The notes beneath the pieces are model-generated. The model saw nothing but the letters and a program-made list of their open reading frames with translations. It was not told where the DNA came from and ran no database searches. Positions 31,537 through 44,198 of a stretch of 64,000 nt of DNA are shown piece by piece. The DNA is from Bimastos eiseni (lineage: Eukaryota; Annelida; Clitellata; Crassiclitellata; Lumbricidae). How positions within the stretch are numbered: the stretch's first letter is position 1; each line of letters starts with the position of its first letter. Both the position numbers and the translations under genes were made by a program. The DNA lies in assembly GCA_959347315.1 (NCBI GenBank), contig OY365810.1:14191961-14255960 (forward strand), written 5' to 3'.

Positions 31537-34500
31537 ATGAGGGAAAACGACTGTTCGCCGGATCTCAATGATCTCAACACGCTAAGTCTCCAGGACTATG
31601 AGAAGATAATCGAAAAGAACGCGAACCAGGTAAGCCGAACTACTAAGTTTGTTGCCGTCCGTTCGCGACGCTGAGATATCCGTGTGCAAATAGATGCTAT
31701 CGAACTTTTTGCTGTTATGTTCTTCATATTTTTGGCATTTGGAATTTGATTAGAATAAAAATTTTAAAGGCGTTGGGCGAAGAGGGATTTTAAAGTTTTA
31801 TTTCGGGTAATAATGAGCCTTTTGTTAACATCCGTCTTTGTCTGAGGAGAAATTTTTCACAGAAAGGTCTTGTTGCGGAGAGAGACGCTTTTATAACTAA
31901 GCTGGCGTCAGTAGTCATGTGATTCTGTTGACCAATTGGCAGACGGCAACGCCTCCGCCTATGAGGCGTGATCACGCAGCGGGCGCGTGATAGGGGCGTG
32001 ATTGAAGAAGGTGAAGGTTGCGGTTGCAGACGTTGACTTGTCAATGCAGGACAGTATGCCAAGCTGAGATTAATATAAATGCTCTCGAAGCGGAAATCTT
32101 GTGACTAATTTTAGAAAACGCTGGTTACCTAGTTTGCAGCAAAGAATAATTTATAATTTTTAAATTAGGTTTATGTAGAACAATCCGCTCAAAGTTATAT
32201 TACAGCATTCCATAAAACTAATTATATAAATCGTAATGGCTATCTGGAATGCAGAACTGCCATTACACGTGCATAGGAAATTGAATGTTTTTGTCAAGAC
32301 CAGCAAATATAAGATTTTTTGCTTTGCCATTTGTTTTGCAATTAGTAGCGCAGATGTAAATTTTTAAGCTTTATAAACCTACACCCTCTGAATGTCCAAA
32401 ATTATGATTTTGGTTTTGGCAGTTTTGAGAACAGCAGACTGAATTTTTGCTGTACAGCATTTGGCCGAAATTCAATTTTTTTAAATTGAATCACATGACA
32501 GCAATTGTTAAGTAAGCCAGCGTTCAATGCGGTATTGAAAACATAGTTACACAGGTACCACCATAATTTCAAGTTATTTTCTGCTAGGGTTGCCAACTCT
32601 AGACCAACCAACCCATTCTGGGACATTTCCCAGTTTCCACTATGATGAATGACAAACCACAAAAGAAGACAAACCAGCAAGGTTTTCCGCATTCAGATAG
32701 GCTTATGAAGTTATGAATTTTGAATGATGTTCAAGACTTTCGAGTCCTTACTCGAAAGTCACGATTAGTAGGAAACACTTATAATGAAACATTGAGAATT
32801 AAAATGTTGTTTTACAGTAGGTACTGCTCAATTCATGTTGCTTGCATTTCGATAATATCATTGAATCTGTTGTAATTACTTGGGTCTACCTATTCCTCGA
32901 TTCTGGGACAAAATTGACAATGCCTGGGACACGGGATGGCCTGGGTAATTTTGGGGACTGTCCCGGCCATTTTGGGACGGTTGGCTTCCCTATTTCAGCC
33001 TTTAAACTACTATCTCCGAACATATCACTTTGTTTTGGGTAGTATTTTGAACCTATGTTTGTTGAACATGTACAATTTTGCAGATGTTAAAAGTGCCTTT
33101 CTGGATCATTTTTATATCGCTCCCTTTTGTTTTTGCCTTCTGAAATGTGAGAAGAAACAAAATAAATGAATTTCATTTTCTAGATGTTTTTGTAACTTAT
33201 CTATACCTATAAAGAAGAAAAGTATGTGTGTATCTTAAACAAAAACTTTTGATCCACTGGACCGATTGCTCCCAACATTTTCCATGAATACTTCTTACCA
33301 CCCGACGAAAAACATAGGGGGTTCGCGATCTAAAAATCTTGCCCCTCCCGATCATCTACAGTGATAATTTCAACAAATGTGGCAAATAAACCACCATTTT
33401 GTCCCAAACTTTGAAATACAAACATGGATTGCTGATGACAAGTGCGACCTTGAACTTTTAACTGTGCATGCAGAACATATACTCTCCAATGAGACTTTCA
33501 AATTTCGATCACGCAATCGGTTACCAGGGAGCGACGTCAGAAAATTCGCATTGTTTATGCAATTCATCCTATGAGGTCTCGAAATTTATTCACGAGCATG
33601 GCGAAGTAATGTTCAATACATTTAAGAATTGCAAGTACTACCTTAAAAATATATAAAATATTAAAAAAACTTTTTACACTCGTGCAAAGCCTGTTTATTC
33701 AGCTAGTAGCTTATTAACATGAGAATCATCAGTGGGCACACACTGGTTGGTTTGCTGTATAGTTTTGCAGAACATAGATATAAAGTAGCTTGAGAAGTAA
33801 TATTTGTTACACAAGGATATATGTAATGTAAAATAAATAAAATAAATTAGATCATCAATAGACCTGCCAATTTGAAGAAAATATTTGAAGTTGATTTAGA
33901 AGTAAAATATGCGATATAAAGATAATTTCTAAAATAGTATCATTTTTTTCTGAGTAGTGTAACTCTGTATCTTTTTAAGAAGTTTGTAAGACACTGTTGA
34001 GGAGCTCTGAACTCAAAATCTTATTTCTAGTTTCCAGTAAAGTTAATTGAGTTCTTTCTATATTCAGAATATTCATTTAGTTAAATTGATTAATAATAGT
34101 GTGCTCAAAGTAATAGAGAGGATGAATTAAGATTAAAATTAAGCTAGATCAGATTTACATTTAATCAATGATTGCAATCCAATTAAGCACTAAAATGCTG
34201 CTTTTTAAAATTTTATTTTGTGCAGAACATTGAAAATATTAAAATTCTACAATAAATAATTTTTATATTAATAAAGTGTGTTGGCATAAGTAGTTTTTAT
34301 TTATAATATATTTATCCAGAAACCGTTTCAGATATTTTATTTTATTGTATATATTATTAATAGTGATTATTATTATATTTTCTTTACTACAGCGCCTGTC
34401 GCCTGGTAGATCCAGTCCAGCAGCTTCATGGGCCTGCTTTCCACCCTTTGAAGACCCTTCCACGCTTCCTGAATACATGATGCATAACTTTATATCCTCA

Positions 34501-37500
34501 GAGTCGTCACCATTCTTTCCTGATCTGCCATTCCTACCTGACTACTCGCTGCTTCCTGGTAGTCCTATGCTGCAGAACCCCTCTGAACCCCATGTCCTTC
34601 CTCCCATGACTGAAAACCCCGAGCCCCTCCGCTCCCTGCCAGTCTTTCCGCAGTCGAGGTCACTTAGCACATCTCCAGAACTTCGCACTCCAGGTGAAAG
34701 TGGCACCGATACAACCCAAAGGGCGTCGACTCAGAAAACTGCCAAAGAGAAGGTGCCGCGTCACAAGCGCCCTTCTCACATCAATGCCGAGCACCGAAGG
34801 CGCAGTAAAATACAGGTGAAATCACTACTCGATATGGGAGGTACTCAACATTTTGGTTTTATTTCTAAGTCAGTATCACTGCTTTTGTATAATTTCGACT
34901 GATTACCTGCTTGTTTTTTGTTGGAAGATGTTTCTGGTTTTTGCAGTTCTGGTTGTGCTTCCTGTTGCAGCTTGCCTGCTTTGAGTGTAGCCTTTAACGA
35001 GTGGTTAAGTACCTATACCTTGGCCCTGCATGACCAGCAGCTAAGTACCTGCGCAGAGCAGCGGCGTAAGTGTATGTCAAGACGTTCACCTGATATCGCA
35101 TATCAGCTGCAGTTAATCTGTACGTGGTCTTTTTCTGTGTCAAGACAGAGCGAGTAATAGATCAGTTGAGTTGGTATCGTGCTTCTGATTCGGTACTTTG
35201 TACGGCATTCACGTACCTGAACTTGTACTTGAATTCAAATCTTTAGCCGAGTCTAATATATTTATTGTCTGGTCTTTGGGATGATTTGTGATTTCCCACA
35301 AGTGGAGCACTTGTGGCAAATTTTTGGAGGGAGAACTGCTGTTAAATTCATTTCATATTCTGCATTTATAGGTAAAAATATGCATACATAAAAGCTGATT
35401 GATAAATCTGCTTACTGTTTTTGATTAGCTGCATAAAAAGCACAAGTTAGTTATGATTTTTAACCAGTGAGTGAATTACCACATGATAGGGTCACCTGCA
35501 AACGCTGTTGTGGTTTTAAAGTTAAACCATGATAATGCTATTCGCAACAGGGCTTGCTTGCTCGTATTCATTATGTTTGCACTGTTTGCTGTACTGTATA
35601 TATAATATTGCAAAGTGACTCATAAGGAATATGGTTCTGAATTTCATTGTTTCTATATTTAATGATTATTTAAATTCTATACTCATTCACAAATGAGTTC
35701 AAAAATGGCATTTCGTTTATTTCCTGGTGCAGTATGCATTCGTAAATGTCTCCAAATTATCTTCACAGCTATAAGAACAATACAGCAGTAGTCAGCTGGA
35801 AATGTTCTCATTGTGAAATCCAATTCCTGCCTGTTCGTGTTCGTTAACCCTTTAACAACCAGCACGTAGTAGAACGTAAGTCATACTCAATAACGCTGGT
35901 CACTAAAGGGTTAAGAGGCAGAAATGTATGTGAATTTTGTGCGGCCTTGAAAGGAGTTGTGTGTAGTAGTTGCACAGCTATTATATTGAATGTATCTGTC
36001 AAATGCTTGAAGTGTATATAATATTGTATATGTGGTAATTCAGTAGTGCATGCACACTACTGGATAACTGTATATTTCTCTGAATTGCTCAGCGATATGT
36101 AAATGTTTGATTGTATTGCGTTACCAGCCTTGATAACTAATAACTATTTGGTGTCTTTATCTGTATGTCGACATGTTGTTTTCACCTGTTGTCAATAGTG
36201 ATGAAATGTGATTTGTGAAACATGTTGAATGGTTGTCTTGTATTCTCTTCTTCAACAGCGTTGTCTTGAGGACCTGAAGAGCCTTGTCCCAAGTGCGGCT
36301 GATGCAAGTTCTAGCATTGGTCCAAGTGGAAAGAAGTCCAAAGCCTCTCTACTGCTTAGGAGTAAGTATAGTTTCTGGGATAGGGTAAAAACATTTCTAG
36401 GCATTAAAAGGTTTGGATCAGAGACATTTAAAATGATGCAAAAGTTGTTTCGTTGTATGTCTTGCATTTTCTAGTAGATGGTTGCTTAATTATAATTTGT
36501 TTTGTGGCTTGTATACCCAATATTTTGAATTATGTGCATTTGCATGATAACCTTCTAATGCTTTGACATGACGCTATGACGTTACACTTGATTTTCAGAC
36601 TATGGTATATTATGATCTTCATGTCATTCATTTGCTTTAACCTTTCATTGTCTACATTCTTGGTGTCATGAATTCGAGAGAATTACCTGATATCAGCAGA
36701 TAGTGTTGTACTTATGTACACTTTCTTCTGTGCAACACCTTCTGCTGCAATAATTTTCTTGTGGGAGCATTGCATTGCTGGGTGTATTTCATTTATTGGT
36801 TTTATTATGCAAGCATGTCAACTTTTATTTACTTCCAGAAGCAACCTGGACATTTATCAGAATATTGATTAACACCTGCTTCTCTCGCAGTAACCAAATT
36901 CTGCATACATGACTGCATCATTGCTTGCTAACATTATTACATAATTTCAAACATGTAATACTCCTGATGACTTTTCATTCCCATGAAAAGCTCTTTTGTT
37001 AACTTTAATAATGGTCCAATACAACTTGTAAGAAAAATGGATAAAAGGATTTCCTTGTTGTACCTCTGCAGAAGAGGCATATCCTTTTTTGCTGAAGTTC
37101 TCCTCAGATGGCAGCATTTTGCCTTTATCGAGGCAGAGCACAGTGCACTTCGTGTGACAACAGTAACTACTTCCTTCTTCTTCTTCTCTCTCTTTCCCAA
37201 ACGTTGTTGAGACGGCTGACGTGGAGACTGGTCTGACTTCCTCTCTCGGGTTTACACTGAGACGCGACGGACAAGACACGGACGAGACGGACGTCTGATG
37301 TGATTACTATGACGTTTAATGCTTTTTCAGCGGCGGGATACTGTCGCCAATTAAAGGCAGACTGTAGGGACCTGCAAAAGGAGGCCGATGCGTTGCGCAC
37401 CGAATTGCAGTCTCTTTCGGCTGAAATCAAGTAAGTTGCTGAAACGCAACTCTCCTTAACAGTATCGTATTGGCATGGAATTGTCAGTATGATAGTTTAG

Positions 37501-39656
37501 TTCTTTCTCTAATCCTTCCTCCTCCACCCACTTTTCCCTCGGTTGGGTCGTTTGCGTCGTTCAAACCAAATGGTTGGTTTGGGCGACCTGTCAAATGAGC
37601 TGGCCTTGTTCGTGTGTTTGTGTTGTCCGTGTTTGCCCATTGATGTTCCATTTCGTTTTGGTTGGTTGTTATAAGACTTTTTGCCTTTTCTAGCACTTAC
37701 CACACTGAACTTCCGGCTGACGGCATTCAGAGTCCTGCGACTTCATCGATGACAACCCAGCAGATGTTTAACAACTACGTTTATGCTCGCACTGCAACGA
37801 ATTGGAAGTTCTGGATTGTATCCATTTCATTTTTACGTGGTTTCAAATGCCTTAAAGCCTCTGACTGTTGTTGTTTGCTTGTTGACTTTTGGCATTTATT
37901 CTGGGTCTTTGGTTTCATCATTCTTTTAGAAGGGATGTTTTATGCTGATATGTTCCTTTATAAGTCAAAAAGGCAAGAGGTGATTACATTGGAAGTAACA
38001 TGTTGATTGGAATAAAAAGGATTTGTTAAATATATGTAAAATGGAAGTAAAGTATGAACCTGTGTACATATAGATTATTTATATAAGACCTTTCAGGACT
38101 TCTGAGAAGCATTCATGACTAGACGAGCTAAGCATAGAATACTGTGGAAAACATTCTATCCACTAGTGCAGAATGCATATCGTCGTCATGCTACATGCTT
38201 GGCTGAAATCATGTGTATAATTTAAGAGTTGGTGGTTTAACTTCTAACTACTTTGAGGATGTCTAATTGCTGTGTAAATTGCTTGGTTTGTTTATTTTGA
38301 GAGTGCATATTTCTTGAACGTTCATATTATGATGTGCCCGGAGTGTGTTTGCGAGCGGTTCAATAAAGTACTTACTTACTTACTTATCAACATCTTCCTA
38401 TTACTCAAGTTTAAGTTTTTGAGACAAAAGCACTGGTTTTGAACATTAGATTAAATGAGGTGATTGATGAATTTTGAAGTAGACTAATGGAACAGATAAT
38501 TTTCTTGACCTTGGTTCACAGTTTGGTCTTTTCCTTCGTCCACTCTTTGAGAGCTATGACAGGGCTGTTGTGACAACGAATTGTGATGACTTCTGTCGTT
38601 CGGTGTTGAAGTGGTTACAGGACCACTGTAACCTCCTTTCCCTACGAAAAGGTATGGAGCAAAACTGGCTTTCATGTCGATATATTTTTTTTAAATTTCT
38701 TGATATGGTTTGGTATAGTAAGCAGTTTGCTGCCAAGAATAGTTGCTGATCATCATGTTTATCTAATCAAATATTGCGTATATCTTTTATAGCGCCAGTA
38801 TCATGGTGATGCACAACATGTCAATCAATTGTTACTTGAGTAAAATTTTAGTTGCAGTCATAATACATCAAAGTAGCTGAAACCAGAGTGACCAGAAGTC
38901 TTGCTATGGACTATGAAAAGAAGCCATTTCAAATTTAGTTCTGAATGGGGGAAATTGAATATACATACAATATTGAAGTTTCGCTGCGTACGTGCATGAT
39001 GTTTCAAACAAGTCTCTAACGGTCAGATTGCTGTGTGAGATGTGCCTTGACTGAAATTTGCTTCAACTCTGAAGTCACTCTTTTGAAGCGCTTACTTCCA
39101 CTTGAAAGTGTTCAGATTTTAGGATTATTGCTATTGCAGTGTGAGCCAGGTTGTTTTTAAGAATTTGAGTTATAGGGTTTAGATGCAGTTAATCTATCTC
39201 CTGCAGTTTTGAGTTAGGATAACTCATCTTGAAGGGATGTTATATTAAGTTCACAATGATTGATTGACTGACTGACTGACTGATTGATTGATTGATTGAT
39301 TGATTGAAGAATTACCAAAAGAAGATCCCAATGGTTGGTGTCAATGCACAGGTGTTATGCTTTTGGGTGAGCTGTTAAGAAAATTCTTGTTACAATTTGG
39401 TCAAAAGATAATGTCGATGCAATTGCTGCAGTCATAATTATAGATTTGTTTCGGTTTTCTATTCATTCCAGTGATCCACAGCGCTGTTCTTCATGTGGCA
39501 CGTCGGACTTCAGTCATAAATCTGCCGGAGAATCTTCCGAAGGAAGCGATGGAGGCTGCGATCAAGGATGTCGGTGCCGTGAACGGTGGTCCGTCGTCAT
39601 CAACAATGACGTCATCGTCAGAGAATGGGCTTCATGACTGCGGTCATCTGCGGTAA
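31537..39656 (+). CDS. Short Mondo/ChREBP-like bHLH-zipper factor
   Basis: A bHLH-leucine zipper factor of the MLXIP/MLXIPL family. Relatives dimerise with MLX and control sugar-responsive genes. Seven exons join in frame: 31537-31629, 34393-34815, 36259-36361, 37331-37430, 37694-37817, 38522-38651, 39472-39656, giving 385 residues. Residues 32-172 include a Pro/acidic segment and then the basic region (SHINAEHRRRSKIQ). Helix 2 has KKSKASLL. The zipper follows (LKADCRDLQKEADALRTELQ). The C-terminus has the Mondo DCD signature NWKFWI, then RPLFESYD and WLQDHC. Mondo proteins are usually 800-1000 residues; the conserved N-terminal regions (glucose-sensing module) are absent. An in-frame TAA 15 bases before the ATG argues for a true first coding exon. 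It may be an alternative-promoter isoform, like ChREBP-beta, or a truncated paralogue. Confidence 0.9.
32587..32994. mobile_element. hAT-like MITE in Mondo intron 1
   Basis: The ends AGGGTTGCCAAC and, inverted, AGGGAAGCCAACCG face each other, with GGGACA-type motifs inside both. The flanks TTTCTGCT and TTTCAGCC match at 6 of 8. A perfect 11-bp hairpin (GACTTTCGAGT, CCTT, ACTCGAAAGTC) lies at 32735-32760. The GGGTTGCCAACC end resembles hAT MITEs. Confidence 0.5.
33200..33716 (+). mobile_element. Non-autonomous Helitron, copy 2
   Basis: 517 bp in Mondo intron 1. It starts TCTATACCTATAAAGAAGAA immediately after an A and ends CTAG immediately before a T, the canonical Helitron insertion between A and T. 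The 3' hairpin is decayed (CTCGTGCAAAGCCTG). It shares its 5' end, the GGGGGTTCGCGATC block and the TTATTCAG end with the copy at 26317-26870. Confidence 0.85.
35844..35914. mobile_element. Miniature piggyBac-like element, 63 bp
   Basis: TTAA on both sides encloses ends CCCTTTAACAACCAGC and, inverted, CCCTTTAGTGACCAGCG. TTAA duplication plus a CCCTTT terminus is typical of piggyBac. It is unusually short and lies in the Mondo intron between 34815 and 36259. Confidence 0.75.
38330..38395 (+). repeat. LINE/SINE 3' tail with (TTAC)n
   Basis: GAGCGGTTCAATAAAGTAC followed by ACTTACTTACTTACT looks like the 3' tail of an L2-like retroelement ending in a short simple repeat. It lies in the Mondo intron between 37817 and 38522. 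Confidence 0.4.
39190..39309 (+). repeat. L2-like LINE tail with (GATT)n
   Basis: CTTGAAGGGATGTTATATTA leads into AAGTTCACAATGATTGATTG and a GATT/GACT repeat to about 39309. The same layout (CTTGAAGGGGCGCCATATTA) ends the L2-like fragment at 53218-53850. Confidence 0.5.
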
Positions 39657-40560
39657 CAGCGGCTGGTGTTGAGTGACTGATTAATTGACTGAGAAAGATC
39701 AACAGTTCCGAGTTTTGTTTGGGGTTGTTGCATTTCACAAATTAGAGAGAGAGAAAGAGAGAGAGAGTTGTACAGTATCCTATTCTTTTTGCCTTTCCTT
39801 GTTGCAACTGATTTGAATTTTGTGTTGTGTTTTTATTGTCTGATTGTAATAACCGTTCGTATATCACGGTAGCTTTAAGGCGTGAAGACAAGAGCAAGTC
39901 CTTCAAACAGAGTAGAATTTTCATGTGTTATGCTCGCAGTATTATCTAGAAATCGCCTAAGGGTACAAGAGTTAAGCATTGTCGTAGCTGAACATAGTAT
40001 TAAGTTAACCATTAGGCAACAGTAAACACAATGTGCCAACCAGAAACGTGTTACAGGCCTTATTACGGCTGCATGATTTACCAGTAGCAAGTAGTGCGAC
40101 ACACCTAAACATATTACGATTATGGTAGGATGGTAAACAGTAACTAATATTACACAGTTCCTCTTAAAAACTCTCAACAAGGATTTAAAGTAGAATAAAT
40201 TAGTCCTATTACCAGGGAACAGACGATTTTTTTAGAACTTTAACCAGAAGCAGCATTTTATATAAAGAATGATAACAGGTCTATCTTGGCTTTTTTGAGT
40301 TCTTGTTTCTTTAGCACGTATTTTGGAATTGAAAGTTATAATTATAATTTTCATATAATGTACCATGTGGTACAGTTCTAAACTAATCAGCCATATTCTG
40401 CTTTGCGTGAAAATCTGTTATTCTGTTTTCCATTTCCCGAAGATAATTTTGATAAAATGTTCCATATCATCTTCTGAGTTGCGTTTCTTCCCCCATCTGG
40501 TTGAGGCTTGACTGATGTCCGCAAAAGTTTGGAGTTCTATTGGCGCCAACATTTAATAAA
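39657..40560 (+). other. Mondo 3' UTR (extent estimated)
   Basis: After the stop at 39654-39656, non-repetitive sequence carries a GA-rich run near 39745 and AATAAA at 40194-40199 and 40555-40560. Either could be the poly(A) signal. The next mobile element starts at 40734. Confidence 0.4.
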
Positions 40561-41094
40561 ATTTCATGAAGACTTCGTATAAAATTAATTGTTATGTGTA
40601 GAATTAATTAATATGTAGTAAGCTTTGATGGCAGAACCTAGAAGTTGGTCTTTGCTCAAATCCTATATTCCATGCTAAGTAGATCACGCATGATGCAACA
40701 ACATGCAGTATATGCCAAACAGTATAACCAAGGCAGGGCTGTTAACAATACCGGAAAAAAGTATTGCGATACCAATACCAATACTTCATCAAAAAAAGTA
40801 TTGCAATACCAATACCAATACTTTTTCTTAAAAGTATTGCAATACCGATACTTTCACCAATACTTTTTGACAAGTAAGTTTCCTGTTTATTCACACAAAA
40901 CATGTGCTAAAGAAAAGAAAGTATAATTACAGTATTATTTTTACATTAAAAAAAATTCAGTAAACTAGAATTACAATTATTATTTTCACAAATCAAAGAT
41001 CTGTATAATTACAATAATATTAATTTTCTTACTTAAAAAATCAGAATAACTACAATTATTATAAAAATTGTTATTTTCAAAAATACTCAAGCGT

Positions 41095-41330
41095 GCTACA
41101 CGATGACCTTTCGGTAATGCACTTGCTCGCATAGCATGCGGTTGCGAGTTCGACTCCGTGTAACGACCCTTGGGCAAGTTGTTTGCGAACACATGCCTCT
41201 GTCACCAAGCAGTAGGCCTAAGCTGGGAAGTAAACGGCAAGTCCTTCGATATCACTGGCCCGTGTTCAGGATCTTGCGATTCGTCCATTGTGGGCTCAAG
41301 GGCCTAGGAAAAGGAGATGAGCACCTTTCC
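41095..41330 (+). repeat. Possible tRNA-derived SINE of another family
   Basis: A head with GCGAGTTCGACTCCGTG resembles a tRNA box B and T-arm. The body (CCTTGGGCAAGTTG, GCAAGTCCTTCGATATC) is unlike the 62972 family. Only one copy is seen in this window, so the assignment is tentative. Confidence 0.35.
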
Positions 41331-41935
41331 AACGTTCCGTATGGAATATGGGCTGACTTTACTACTCAATGATGTGCGTAGAGGGGGAAACACTATATCC
41401 GATTGTTTCCCTATTTATAGATTCTTTATATTCTGTGACGAACTCCCACCCTGACCTAAATTTCCGGGGTCTAACCTATCTTGGGTCGACTGCAGGAGGG
41501 GTCCAGATGCCAGGAGGCCGATGGTCAAGCGGGGACTCATGGTTAGTGAGTCCAGGTTCTAGCTTAGGAAGTGTTTGCCTCTGCACTGCATGATGTTCAG
41601 GTGTCCCAATAGGGAAATCACCCCGGCTGGAGCGGGGCCACGTTTGATAAGACGTGTTTCTATATATTAGTACAAAATAACTACAAATGCAACGATTTGA
41701 CAATACTAACATATCTCTTTGAAATTATCTAAACAATCTCCGCAATGTCTCACAATTCTAACTATAAGAGTCAAAGTGCCTATACGCGGCCACTTCAAAC
41801 GACTCTGAGGCGATCGTCTACCTCATGCCAAATAAAGTGGTCCGTCTGCTAAAATGTCTTACTATACTCTATAAGCTAACTCTGCAACTCTAGACGGTAT
41901 CACCGTATCTCACCTCTCTTTCTGGTGTATGTGAC

Positions 41936-42070
<135 letters not shown>

Positions 42071-43852
42071 AGTTTATTTAACGACGCATCCATAATAAGG
42101 ATGATATGCGTCTCTTTCTGGCACCGGCCGCGCTTCTTCTACCTCTTAGAGAGAGAGAGAATGAGAGAGACATAGACAGAGAGAGAGAGACAGAGAGAAA
42201 TCTCAGTCTACCTGTTTCTCTCTCTCATTCACATCCTTCATCTGTCTTTCTGCTCTGCCCAGTCACCTCTGTAAGCATCTGGCCCAGTAGTCAACCAGCC
42301 AGGCAGGCAGGCAGTCCCATCTCAAGATTACTGGAGTAATCTTGGTCCCATCTGGTCAGTCAGCCGGCCGCTGGCTTTTCTCTTTAGACGGTCCACATTC
42401 CTTACTCTGGATAAGCCTAGACCCCAACCCCTCTAGCAACCGGTTTAAACTAGTTCTACCCTAGCAGTCAGCATGCTTGAAATCTTAACAGGCATGAAAT
42501 TATTCAGGTATATGCCTGCCTCTGCAGTTCTGTGAGGAAGAGACAATATTCTGAGTGCGATGATTTATTACTCACCATTTCTTGATCGCAAAGATTTCAA
42601 ATGGAAGAGAAATTATAGATTTTTTTATTACGGTGTGAAAAAAGTATTGGTATTGCGTATCGATGACTGGCTAAAAAAAACTATCGCGATACACCTGCGA
42701 TACTGCAAAAAGATCGCCGATACCAAAGTATCGCGATACTCTATCGCGATATTAACAGCCCTGAACCACTGAACCAAGGTGAGTTGCTCGATCGTGTGTT
42801 GGTTAGCCTGCTGGGTATTTGTTTGAAATTTCTGCTCTGTCTGCACCTCGTTTCCTTGCCTATAGTAAGAACGCTGCACTCAGTGGAATGGTGAGACAGC
42901 GAGGGAGAGGACTTGCCATCCGCCCTCATATATGGCATGCAGTGTTAGGCTAGTTTAATTAGCTGTTCTTCTCTTCTTTCTATGCTAGTACCTTCCCTTC
43001 TCTATACGTTGGTATGTCTCAACAGAACTATTTGAGAGGTTTGCCTGCTGATTTGCACCAACAGTTGAGAGATACTGATTGTACGTATTTGACACATTGC
43101 AGACGCAAGTGCTAGAATCTGATCTGTGCCCAGACAGAATCTGATCTAGACTCACGCGCGATCTGAAGCCATTTACTGGTTTTCCATGGGCATTCAATGA
43201 AATCCATACGAGCCCCATTGAGGTAGAGGTCCAATGCATGCGCAATGTGGGCATGTTGGCAGGAAGGACACCCTAGAATAGAGACTGTTGCTAGTATCTC
43301 GTGGATAACCTACAGCTCCATTGGTGTTGTTAATAACGATCATGGTGACGATTGGTACATTTGTGTAGTACGCTGTAAGATGCATTTGAAAAAAGCGCTC
43401 ATGAATAAGCTGGTGCCCAGTGCTGAACTTTTAAGTGGCACTGAGAAATTCGAGTGTACGATTACGAATCAGTTGCGCAATTGTAACTGCTTGTCACAAC
43501 TTTATTTAATTCTGTCTAGAACTATTTTTATCATCCTAACCAGGTCACGCAAAATCTTAACAGACCTATTACATAAGTCAGAGCATTCTTCTGTCGGTCC
43601 ACGGTTCAGGTGCTGCGTTGGCTAGAACGTCTGTTCAGAACGAAAGTCTTCGAATGATGATATCCGTTGCCATTCAGAGGAGAATCTTAGAGAGCTGAAC
43701 AATGGGCTTGCATCGAGACCGTGTCATACGCCACGAGTGGAAAACGGCACCCGTCTTTAGGGCTATGATAAGTCATCAGAGGAGAGGGAATGTTATGAAA
43801 CCTGCGTTTAGTCAGTTCTTAAAATGTAAAAAAATAAATGCCTGGACGCTAG

Positions 43853-44198
43853 GGAAGCCGTCCATAAGTAACGTCACGCAATTTTGGACGATGTTTGACC
43901 TCTCCCCCTTCGTTACACGTCGTCACAAATGCCACGACCCCTCAAATATGACGTCACGTCACAAGATCCTCAGGATGAAAGAGTATCATAATCATATTTA
44001 GTGTTGTTTAATTGTGGCAACAACTACTGCTAATTAAGTGGAACTTGTTTAAATGAGTGTAAGTTTTCAATAAAATTACGTATTTTGATGTGATGATGTG
44101 ACGTCACATTTCGTCGATTTCCTCTCCTCTTGTCACATATCGTCACAAATGTGTGACCCCTCCCCATAGGCGCGTGAAGTCATTTATGGACGGCCTCT
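43853..44198. mobile_element. Non-autonomous derivative of the 20302-23889 transposon
   Basis: About 346 bp. The left end AAGCCGTCCATAAGTAACG and the inverted right end AGGCCGTCCATAAATGAC resemble the GGGGCCGTCCATAAAGTACG end of the large element. Subterminal CGTCACAAA and CCTCTCC blocks are also shared. It has no coding content, so it would have depended on the larger element's transposase. Confidence 0.8.

Noticed and set aside
34918..35157. Possible extra Mondo exon
   Set aside because: Exon 34393-34815 joins directly to 36259 with correct bHLH spacing. Nothing is missing between the basic region and helix 1.
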